From an uncultured Microbacteriaceae bacterium (GTDB lineage: Bacteria > Actinomycetota > Actinomycetes > Actinomycetales > Microbacteriaceae): a stretch of DNA of 20,809 nt. The stretch is from assembly GCA_934661165.1 (NCBI GenBank), contig CAKUJB010000020.1, positions 1-20,809 of the forward strand. Direction: 5' to 3'. Position 1 is the stretch's first letter; each line of letters begins with the position of its first letter. The position numbers and the translations under genes are program-made. This document shows positions 12,659 to 19,095 of the stretch, piece after piece. The notes under the pieces were generated by a model that worked only from the letters and a program-made list of their open reading frames with translations, was not told the origin of the DNA and searched no databases.

Positions 12659-14587
12659 ATGCCCACCGCCCTGCAGACGCCCCAGGAGGCGCTCGGTCGT
12701 GTCTGGGGGTATCCGAGCTTCCGCGGGGCGCAGGCCGAGGTCGTCGACACGCTGCTGCGCGGCGAGGACGCGATCGTCCTCATGCCGACCGGCGGCGGCA
12801 AGTCGCTCTGCTACCAGGTGCCGTCGCTGCTCCGCGAGGGCACCGGCGTCGTCATCTCGCCGCTCATCGCGCTCATGCAGGACCAGGTCGACGCGCTCGC
12901 GGCGCTCGGGGTGCGCGCCGCATTCCTCAACTCCTCGCAGGAGCCGCACGAGCGCCGCGAGGTCGAGGAGGCCTATGCCGCGGGGCAGCTCGACCTGCTG
13001 TACCTCGCGCCCGAGCGGCTCACCATGCCGTCGACCGCGGGGCTGCTGGATCGCGGCCGCATAGCCCTCTTCGCGATCGACGAGGCGCACTGCGTCTCGC
13101 AGTGGGGGCATGACTTCCGGCCCGACTACCTGCAGCTCGCGATGCTCGGCGAGCGCTGGCCCGACGTCCCGCGGATCGCGCTCACCGCGACCGCGACGAC
13201 GGCGACCCGGCGGGAGATCCGGGAGCGGCTCGGGCTGACGGGCGCGCGGGAGTTCGTCGCGAGCTTCGATCGGCCGAACATCCAATACCGGATCGAGCCG
13301 AAGGACAACCCGACCAAGCAGCTCATCACCTTCATCCGCGCCGAGCACCCGGGTGACGCGGGCATCGTCTACTGCCTGTCCCGCAAGCGCACCGAGCAGA
13401 TCGCCGAGGATCTCGTGGCCGCGGGCATCCCCGCGATCCCGTACCACGCGGGGCTCGATGCTCAGACGCGGCGCCGGCATCAGGCGCGGTTCCTCCGCGA
13501 GGAGGGGCTCGTGGTCGTCGCGACGATCGCGTTCGGCATGGGGATCGACAAGCCGGACGTCCGCTTCGTCGCGCACGTCGATCTCCCGAAATCGGTCGAG
13601 GGCTATTACCAGGAGACCGGCCGCGCCGGCCGCGACGGTCTGCCCGCGACGGCGTGGCTCGCCTACGGGCTGCAGGACGTCGTCCAGCAGCGGCGCTTCA
13701 TCGACCAGTCCGGCGGCGACGACCGCCACCGGCGGAACCTGACGACCCACCTCAACGCGATGCTCGCTCTCTGCGAGACCGTCGAGTGCCGACGGGCGCA
13801 GTTGCTCGCGTACTTCGGGGAGACGTATCCGGCGCCGGCCGATGCCGCTGGGGCCGCGGATTCCGATGCAGGAATGCGCGGGGCTGCACCCGCCGACTCG
13901 GGTGCAGGAGGCCGCGGGCCCGCCCGCTGCGGCAACTGCGACACCTGCCTGGTCCCCCCGGAGACCTGGGACGGGACGATCGCGGCGCAGAAGCTGCTCT
14001 CGACGATCGTCCGGCTCGACCGCGAGCGCGGGCAGCGCTACGGCGTCGGCCAGCACGTCGACATCCTGCTCGGCCGGCGCACCGCGCGGGTCGAGTCGCT
14101 CGGGCACGACAGCCTGACGACCTTCGGCATCGGCGCGGACCTCGGGGAGGCCGAGTGGCGGGCGGTCGCGCGGCAGCTGCTCGCGCAGGGGCTCATGTCG
14201 GTGCGCGACGAGCACGGCACGCTCGGGCTCACCGAGGCGAGCGGCCCGGTGCTGCGCGGCGAGCGCCAGGTCTCGCTCCGGCACGATCCCGTGCGCACCT
14301 CGAGCCGCGGCTCGCGGGGATCCCGACGTGCCCGCGGCGCCGCCGACGATCCCGCGCTCGACGGGGACGCCGCCGAGGTGTTCGAGGAGCTGCGCGCCTG
14401 GCGGGCGGCGACCGCGAAGGAGCGCGAGGTCCCCGCCTACGTGGTCTTCCACGACGCGACCCTCCGCGCGATCGCCGTGACCCGGCCGACGAGCCTCGCC
14501 GAGCTCGGCGAGCTCTCCGGCATCGGCGAGTCGAAGCTCGAGGCCTACGGCGACGCGATCCTCGCGCTGCTCGCGACCCGCGACTGA
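12659..14587 (+). CDS. recQ: RecQ ATP-dependent DNA helicase with an extra in-frame segment in the zinc domain
   Basis: The 642-residue protein has all RecQ parts. Motif 0/I (FRGAQAEVVD; Walker A MPTGGGKSL at 42-50) and DEAH at 141-144 followed by CVSQWGHDFRPDY are present. Motifs IV-VI include GMGIDKPDVR and YYQETGRAGRDG. Zinc ligands are Cys377, 424, 427 and 430, then a winged-helix RQC domain and a C-terminal HRDC domain (about 560-642). It unwinds DNA in recombinational repair. The gap between the first zinc Cys and the CxxC pair is 47 residues, against 17 in E. coli RecQ. The extra Ala/Gly/Pro-rich stretch (about 392-422) is encoded by a repeat- and hairpin-bearing segment. The ATG at 12659 gives the expected N terminus. 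Confidence 0.93.
   Translation: MPTALQTPQEALGRVWGYPSFRGAQAEVVDTLLRGEDAIVLMPTGGGKSLCYQVPSLLREGTGVVISPLIALMQDQVDALAALGVRAAFLNSSQEPHERREVEEAYAAGQLDLLYLAPERLTMPSTAGLLDRGRIALFAIDEAHCVSQWGHDFRPDYLQLAMLGERWPDVPRIALTATATTATRREIRERLGLTGAREFVASFDRPNIQYRIEPKDNPTKQLITFIRAEHPGDAGIVYCLSRKRTEQIAEDLVAAGIPAIPYHAGLDAQTRRRHQARFLREEGLVVVATIAFGMGIDKPDVRFVAHVDLPKSVEGYYQETGRAGRDGLPATAWLAYGLQDVVQQRRFIDQSGGDDRHRRNLTTHLNAMLALCETVECRRAQLLAYFGETYPAPADAAGAADSDAGMRGAAPADSGAGGRGPARCGNCDTCLVPPETWDGTIAAQKLLSTIVRLDRERGQRYGVGQHVDILLGRRTARVESLGHDSLTTFGIGADLGEAEWRAVARQLLAQGLMSVRDEHGTLGLTEASGPVLRGERQVSLRHDPVRTSSRGSRGSRRARGAADDPALDGDAAEVFEELRAWRAATAKEREVPAYVVFHDATLRAIAVTRPTSLAELGELSGIGESKLEAYGDAILALLATRD
13872..13907 (+). repeat. 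dispersed repeat and hairpin inside recQ
   Basis: GAATGCGCGGGGC at 13872-13884 is an exact copy of the 13-mer at 129-141 and 9369-9381. A perfect 9-bp stem overlaps its end: CTGCACCCG 13884-13892 with CGGGTGCAG 13899-13907, loop of 6. The whole lies within the codons for the extra RecQ linker and keeps the reading frame. Confidence 0.65.
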
Positions 14588-14933
14588 GCCGCCGGCCTTC
14601 CGCCGCCCGGCCCGCCCCGCCTTCCGCGACCCGCGACGCCCGCGCCGAGACGGCCCGGTCCGCCCACGCTGAGGGGGCCCGGCGCCTGCCCGCGTGGCCG
14701 CACAGCGCATTCCTCCCATCCCTCGCCCGAGCCGCGCACGACGGCAGGAGGAATGCGCGACAGCAGGACCGATTCGCGGCGAACGTCCTGCTCTCGCGCA
14801 TCCGTCCTGCTCTCGCGCCCGCTCACTCCGCCCGCACGCCGCGCTTCGGCGGCAGCGGCCAATCGTCCGTGCCGCGCCACACCGTCGCCTTGTGGGGAAC
14901 GTGCACGGAAGTGCGCCGTCTATGTCCCCGTCC
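14588..14933. repeat. intergenic region with overlapping hairpins and direct repeats
   Basis: No gene is seen here. GCGCATTCCTCC (14705-14716) and GGAGGAATGCGC (14747-14758) are perfect 12-bp arms around a 30-nt loop. The right arm overlaps a second stem: 14755-14769 pairs with 14785-14799 over 15 bp with one mismatch. The second stem's right arm is part of CGTCCTGCTCTCGCGC (14784-14799), repeated exactly at 14803-14818. The two hairpins cannot both form fully, and the second left arm can pair with either direct repeat. A role in ending the recQ transcript is possible. Confidence 0.6.
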
Positions 14934-14945
14934 TACGATGGCGGG
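14934..14945 (+). promoter_or_regulatory. -10-like TACGAT six bases before the acyl-CoA dehydrogenase
   Basis: TACGAT at 14934-14939 is followed by 6 nt and the ATG at 14946. This is the same geometry as at recQ, moeB and the regulator at 5194. It decides the start codon and suggests a leaderless mRNA. Confidence 0.5.
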
Positions 14946-17027
14946 ATGACCGCGACCGACTCCGCAGCGCCCGCCACCGAGACGCCCGCGACCACCGCGA
15001 CACCGCCTACGACACCGCCCACGGCCCCGAGCGCCCCGCCCGCCGACCGGTCCCCGGCCGACCCGGCCCTCGCGGCGACCGTCGACGTCGCCGCGCTCGG
15101 CGAGCAGCTGCTCGGCCGCTGGGCCGACGCCCGCCGCGCCTCCCGCGAGTACGCGAAGGATCCGCGCCTCACCCGCGTCCCGGGCGAGTCGCTGCGCGAG
15201 CACCGCGACCGCGTGCTCGAGGCGCTGCACTACCTCTCGGCGCAGGGCGTCGCCGGCAAGGACTACCCGGAGCGCCTCGGCGGCACGCGCGCGGCCGGCG
15301 ACAACGTCGCGGGCTTCGAGGAGATGGCGCTGTGCGACCCGAGCGTCGGGATCAAGGGCGGCGTGCAGTGGGGGCTCTTCGGCGCCGCGGTGCTCCACCT
15401 CGGCACCGAGCGCCACCAGGACCGCTGGCTCCCGGGCATCCGGGACATGACGATCCCCGGCGCGTTCGCGATGACGGAGACGGGCCACGGCTCCGATGTC
15501 GCCTCGATCGCGACGACGGCGACCTACGACCCGGCGACGGAGGAGTTCGTCATCCACACGCCGTTCCGCGCGGCGTGGAAGGACTACCTCGGCAACGCCG
15601 CGGAGCACGGGGTCGCCGCGACGCTCTTCGCGCAGCTCATCACGAACGGCGAGAACCACGGCGTCCACTGCTTCTACGTGCCGATCCGCGACCCGGAGAC
15701 GATGGCGTTCCTGCCCGGCGTCGGCGGCGAGGACGACGGGGTCAAGGGCGGGCTCAACGGCGTCGACAACGGCCGCCTCCACTTCGACCACGTGCGCATC
15801 CCGCGGGACAACCTGCTCGACCGCTACGGCTCGGTCGCCCCCGACGGGACGTACAGCTCGCCGATCGCGTCGAAGGGGCGCCGATTCTTCACGATGCTCG
15901 GCACGCTCGTGCAGGGCCGCGTCTCGCTCGACGGCTCCGCGACGGTCGCCGCGAAGCTCGGCCTGACGATCGCGATCAAGTACGGCGACGTCCGCAGGCA
16001 GTTCAGCCCCAATGCGACCGCCCCGGAGACCGTGCTCCTCGACTACGGCCGCCACCAGCGCCGCCTCCTGCCGCGGCTCGCCCAGGTGTACGCGATGAGC
16101 TTCGCGCACGAGGGGCTGCTGCAGCGCTTCGATGACGTCTTCAGCGGCCGCGACGACACCGACGCGAACCGGCAGGACCTCGAGACGTACGCCGCGGCGC
16201 TCAAGGCGCTCTCAACGTGGGGCTGCCTCGACATCCTGCAGGAGGCGCGCGAGGCGTGCGGCGGCCAGGGCTTCATGGCGGACAACCGCATCGCGCCGCT
16301 CCGCGCCGACATGGACGTCTGGGTGACGTTCGAGGGCGACAACAACGTGCTCCTCCAGCTCGTCGGCAAGCGCCTGCTCACCGACTATTCGAAGCGCATG
16401 TCGAAGCCGGACGCCGCGGTCATCCGCCGCTACGTCGCCGACCAGATCGAGGAGGCGGTGCTCGAGCGCACGGGCCTGCGCGCCCTCGGCCAGGACATCG
16501 TCGACTTCGGCTCGAATGCGCGTCGCATCGGCTACATCCGGGACACCGACTCCCAGCGCCAGCTGCTCACCGACCGCGTCGAGACGATGATCGCCGACGT
16601 CGCCGAGCACCTCAAGGACGCGAAGAAGCTCGAGCCCGCGGCGGCGGCCGCGCTCTTCAACCGCCACCAGAACGACCTCATCCTCGCCGCGCGGGCGCAC
16701 GGCGAGCTGCTGCAGTGGGAGGCCTTCACGGAGGCGCTCGACGCCGCCGCGCCCGAGAACCGGCAGGTGCTCACGTGGCTCCGCGACCTCTTCGGCCTCG
16801 GGCTCATCGAGGCGAACATCGGCTGGTACCTCATGAACGGCAAGATCTCCGGCGCCCGCGCGAAGGCGATCACGGAGTACATCGACGGCCGGCTGCTGCC
16901 CCGGCTGCGGCGCCACGCGGTCGCGCTCGTCGACGCATTCCTCATCCCCGACGAGCTCATCGGCGCCCCCATCGCGACCGGCGCGGAGGCTGCCCGCCAG
17001 CAGGAGGCGATGGCGCATCGGGCGTAG
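14946..17027 (+). CDS. long acyl-CoA dehydrogenase / acyl-CoA oxidase-like flavoprotein
   Basis: The product is 693 residues, much longer than a standard 380-residue acyl-CoA dehydrogenase and close to acyl-CoA oxidases. An Ala/Pro/Thr-rich N-terminal tail (about 1-40) precedes the catalytic region. The FAD/substrate loop reads FAMTETGHGSDVASIAT, then GRVSLDGSATVAAKLGLTIA, then EACGGQGFMADNRI. Glu463 in WVTFEGDNNVLL matches the catalytic base of the ACOX family, and a long C-terminal helical domain follows. It would oxidise fatty acyl-CoA to the enoyl-CoA in beta-oxidation, passing electrons to a flavoprotein or to oxygen. It stands alone here. Its TAG stop is part of the -10-like hexamer of the next gene. 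Confidence 0.9.
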   Translation: MTATDSAAPATETPATTATPPTTPPTAPSAPPADRSPADPALAATVDVAALGEQLLGRWADARRASREYAKDPRLTRVPGESLREHRDRVLEALHYLSAQGVAGKDYPERLGGTRAAGDNVAGFEEMALCDPSVGIKGGVQWGLFGAAVLHLGTERHQDRWLPGIRDMTIPGAFAMTETGHGSDVASIATTATYDPATEEFVIHTPFRAAWKDYLGNAAEHGVAATLFAQLITNGENHGVHCFYVPIRDPETMAFLPGVGGEDDGVKGGLNGVDNGRLHFDHVRIPRDNLLDRYGSVAPDGTYSSPIASKGRRFFTMLGTLVQGRVSLDGSATVAAKLGLTIAIKYGDVRRQFSPNATAPETVLLDYGRHQRRLLPRLAQVYAMSFAHEGLLQRFDDVFSGRDDTDANRQDLETYAAALKALSTWGCLDILQEAREACGGQGFMADNRIAPLRADMDVWVTFEGDNNVLLQLVGKRLLTDYSKRMSKPDAAVIRRYVADQIEEAVLERTGLRALGQDIVDFGSNARRIGYIRDTDSQRQLLTDRVETMIADVAEHLKDAKKLEPAAAAALFNRHQNDLILAARAHGELLQWEAFTEALDAAAPENRQVLTWLRDLFGLGLIEANIGWYLMNGKISGARAKAITEYIDGRLLPRLRRHAVALVDAFLIPDELIGAPIATGAEAARQQEAMAHRA

Positions 17028-17036
17028 CCTCTCACC
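17025..17036 (+). promoter_or_regulatory. -10-like TAGCCT overlapping the preceding stop codon
   Basis: TAGCCT at 17025-17030 begins with the TAG stop of the acyl-CoA dehydrogenase and ends 6 nt before the GTG at 17037. The position fits leaderless transcription of the metallopeptidase, although read-through from upstream remains possible. Confidence 0.4.
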
Positions 17037-17939
17037 GTGACCTTCAACCCGAACGCGCGAATCGATCCCTCGCGCACGCGGCGCCGCCGGGGTGGTGCGG
17101 CCGCCGGCGGCATCACCCTCGCGGGCGGCCTCGGGCTCATCGCGCTCCTGCTCCTGTCGAACTGGGTCGGCATCGACCTCACCGGCCTCGCCGGCGCGTT
17201 CGACGGCGCGGACCGCACGACCGTCGCGCAGGGCGAGGAGTCGCTCGACGAGTGCCGCACCGGCGCGGACGCGAACGCGAGCATCGACTGCCGGATCGCC
17301 GGCGCGGCCGACTCACTCGACGAGTACTGGAGCACCTTCTTCGCGAGCGAGGGCGTCGAGTACCGCACGGTGCGCGGCCTCTACCTCTTCAGCGGCGCGA
17401 CCGGCACGGCGTGCGGGACGGGGCAGTCGGGCATGGGGCCGTTCTACTGCCCGAGCGACGAGTCGATCTACATGGACACCGCGTTCTTCGACTCCCTCGC
17501 CGCCCAGGTGCGCACCGACATCGGCCCGCTCGCGCAGATGTACGTCGTCGCGCACGAATGGGGCCATCACGTGCAGCACATCGGCGGGATCATGCAGGGT
17601 CTCGATCTGCGCGACACCGGTCCGGCCTCCGACACCGTCCGCCTCGAGCTGCAGGCCGATTGCTTCGCCGGCGCCTGGGTCGCGGCCGCGTCCTCGACGA
17701 CGGATGACGCGGGGGTGCCGCTCCTCGTCGAGCCGACCCGCGCGGAGCTCGAGGACGCGCTCACGGCGGCGCGCATCGTCGGCGACGACTTCATCCAGCG
17801 CGAGCTCGGCGGCGGCTACGTCAATCCCGAGGCGTGGACGCACGGCTCGTCCGAGTCGCGGATGCGGTGGTTCACGACGGGCTACGAGCAAGGCGCGGGT
17901 GCGTGCGCGACGTTCACCGTCCCCGCCTCGGAGCTGTAG
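17037..17939 (+). CDS. YpfJ/KPN_02809-type neutral zinc metallopeptidase
   Basis: The 300-residue protein has a basic cytoplasmic N terminus (residues 1-20), one transmembrane helix (about 24-43) and an extracellular domain. It carries the zinc motif HEWGHHVQ (His173, Glu174, His177) and the third-ligand motif LELQADCFAGAW (Glu204-Asp208), both typical of the neutral zinc metallopeptidase family of YpfJ. Paired Cys residues (73/85, 126/138) could form disulfides outside the cell. It is therefore a membrane-anchored surface protease; substrates are unknown. The start is the GTG at 17037, 9 nt after the previous stop. Confidence 0.9.
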   Translation: MTFNPNARIDPSRTRRRRGGAAAGGITLAGGLGLIALLLLSNWVGIDLTGLAGAFDGADRTTVAQGEESLDECRTGADANASIDCRIAGAADSLDEYWSTFFASEGVEYRTVRGLYLFSGATGTACGTGQSGMGPFYCPSDESIYMDTAFFDSLAAQVRTDIGPLAQMYVVAHEWGHHVQHIGGIMQGLDLRDTGPASDTVRLELQADCFAGAWVAAASSTTDDAGVPLLVEPTRAELEDALTAARIVGDDFIQRELGGGYVNPEAWTHGSSESRMRWFTTGYEQGAGACATFTVPASEL

Positions 17940-17950
17940 GCAGGCCCGGC

Positions 17951-17971
17951 GCGCGCCCGATCCGGGCGCGC
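17951..17971. terminator. perfect GC hairpin between convergent genes
   Basis: GCGCGCCCG (17951-17959) and CGGGCGCGC (17963-17971) form a 9-bp stem with a 3-nt loop in the 42-bp gap between the convergent metallopeptidase and DUF3237 genes. The stem reads the same from both sides, so it may terminate both transcripts. There is no T tract, as often seen in GC-rich actinobacteria. Confidence 0.6.
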
Positions 17972-17981
17972 ACGCAGGCGC

Positions 17982-18452
17982 TCAGCGGACCTCGAAGACG
18001 GTGATCTGCACCGAGTCGGGGCGGCGCTGCGCGTCGGCGATGAAGAGGCTGCCGTTGAGCCAGTCGAAGGCGCTGTCGGTCGGCGCCTCGAACTTCGGCG
18101 ACGTGCGGCAGTAGACGAGCGCCGGGTCGACGGGCTCGCCGCGGGACAGGCGGGCCATCGTCTCGGGGGAGGCGCGGCGGATGCCGGCGTTGACGACCGA
18201 GATCTCGGTGCCGTCGTCGGCGCGGATCGCGTAGCTCGCGACGAGCTCGATGACGCCGTCCGGCCGGACGATCTGCCAGTCGGCGCCGCCCGGGATGATC
18301 TCGCCGTTCAGCCGCGGGCCCGCGACGGTGCCGCCGACGATCGGGATGATGCGGCGCCGGCCGAGCGGCATGAGTCCGAGCTCGGTGATCGGCGCGACGT
18401 GCGCCTCGATCGTCGTGACGTGCTGGAGCTCCAGCGTGGTGACCTCGGCCAT
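17982..18452 (-). CDS. DUF3237 domain-containing protein
   Basis: The 156-residue single-domain soluble protein fits DUF3237 in length and layout: LELQHVTTIEAHVAPITELG at 8-27, RRRIIPIVGGTVAGPRLNGEIIPGGADWQIV with alternating strands, a central EISVVNAGIRR, then YCRTSPKFEA and a C-terminal strand. Family members are small beta-barrel proteins of unknown function. GAGGAGG stands 5 nt before the ATG at 18452, one of the few strong ribosome binding sites here, so this gene has a leadered transcript. TAGCAT on the minus strand (18478-18483) is a possible -10 box. Confidence 0.85.
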   Translation of the reverse strand: MAEVTTLELQHVTTIEAHVAPITELGLMPLGRRRIIPIVGGTVAGPRLNGEIIPGGADWQIVRPDGVIELVASYAIRADDGTEISVVNAGIRRASPETMARLSRGEPVDPALVYCRTSPKFEAPTDSAFDWLNGSLFIADAQRRPDSVQITVFEVR

Positions 18453-18510
18453 GGTGCCTCCTCGTTGCGCCCAGCCATGCTACCGAGGCGGCGGCGCGCG
18501 GCGCGGTCGT

Positions 18511-18524
18511 CCCCCGTTCTGGGC
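18511..18524 (+). promoter_or_regulatory. shared upstream box, copy 1 (CCCCCGTTCTGGGC)
   Basis: This 14-mer is exactly repeated at 18900-18913. Here it lies 48 bp (start to start) upstream of the TACACT -10-like box of the small membrane peptide. The second copy lies 38 bp upstream of the TATCGT box before the BcsB-like gene. The difference is one helical turn, as expected for an activator site. Confidence 0.55.
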
Positions 18525-18558
18525 GCGGCCGCTGCATCACCGCCGCGACTGGGCCGAG

Positions 18559-18564
18559 TACACT
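18559..18564 (+). promoter_or_regulatory. -10-like TACACT of the small peptide transcript
   Basis: TACACT is a good actinobacterial -10 match. It implies a leader of about 90 nt containing CACCCGA at 18594-18600, 18615-18621 and 18641-18647 before the ATG at 18663. Confidence 0.45.
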
Positions 18565-18662
18565 GGATGGGCAATTCCGGATCCGCCGTCCGCCACCCGA
18601 GGACCGCGCGGCATCACCCGAGGCCGCGCCGCGGATCCGGCACCCGAACCATCCCGAGGACC

Positions 18663-18836
18663 ATGTCGAGGCTCGTCAAGCTCGCCGCGCTGCCGTGCGT
18701 CGTCGCGGCCGTGCTCATCATCATCGCCGCCCTCATCGCCGTCTCCGGCACGCAGTCGGGCGCCACCGCGCGCCCTGCGGAGTCGGGCGCCGCCCTCACG
18801 ACCGTCGCGAGCCTCGTCGAGCCCCCGGCGCGCTGA
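18663..18836 (+). CDS. 57-residue single-pass membrane peptide
   Basis: The predicted product has a short basic N terminus (MSRLVK), one hydrophobic helix (about residues 7-29, with the run VLIIIAALIAV) and a small polar Ala/Ser/Glu-rich tail ending VEPPAR. GAGGA at 18656-18660 precedes the ATG by only 2 nt, which is closer than ideal. It shares its upstream 14-mer box and CACCCGA leader repeats with the downstream BcsB-like gene, which suggests co-regulation and a role at the envelope in the same polysaccharide system. No family is recognised. It could also be a non-coding or regulatory leader, so confidence is moderate. Confidence 0.5.
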   Translation: MSRLVKLAALPCVVAAVLIIIAALIAVSGTQSGATARPAESGAALTTVASLVEPPAR

Positions 18837-18899
18837 CGGGCGCGCGCCGGCGTCGGGCGTGACTCGCACGTCCGGCGAACATGAACATCGCTCGGGTTA

Positions 18900-18943
18900 C
18901 CCCCGTTCTGGGCATAGGCGAACGTTTCTCAGCTGTCTATCGT
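18900..18943 (+). promoter_or_regulatory. shared upstream box, copy 2, and -10-like TATCGT before the BcsB-like gene
   Basis: CCCCCGTTCTGGGC at 18900-18913 repeats the box at 18511-18524. TATCGT at 18938-18943 is the nearest -10-like hexamer and would place the transcript start near 18950, giving a leader of about 145 nt. The stretch from 18837 to 18899 contains no other recognisable feature. Confidence 0.5.
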
Positions 18944-18970
18944 GAACTCACTCGGCACCGCGGTGCCGTG

Positions 18971-19040
18971 CACCCGAAACAACCCGAACCCCACCCGATT
19001 CCCGCGTCCGGTCGCCGAGTCAGCTCGGCGACCGGACGCG
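18971..19040 (+). promoter_or_regulatory. C-rich leader followed by a 17-bp hairpin
   Basis: Positions 18971-19003 contain about 18 C but only 3 G in 33 nt, with CACCCGA-like units at 18971, 18981 and 18992. Directly after it, 19003-19019 and 19024-19040 form a perfect 17-bp stem with a TCAG loop. The C-rich, G-poor and unstructured tract looks like a Rho-loading (rut) site. The strong hairpin beside it could pause or protect the RNA. This suggests post-initiation control of the gene starting at 19096. Confidence 0.55.
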
Positions 19041-19095
19041 CAGCCGCGCGCTGCTGCGCGTCGACGAACGTCGCGCCGATCGCGCCGAAAGCGAC

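Noticed and set aside
12566..14719. 717-residue minus-strand open frame opposite recQ
   Set aside because: Shadow of recQ with no family features. recQ itself is complete on the plus strand.
13654..14949. 431-residue plus-strand frame overlapping recQ
   Set aside because: Arg-rich frame-shifted translation of recQ and the following intergenic repeat region. There is no domain and no start signal.
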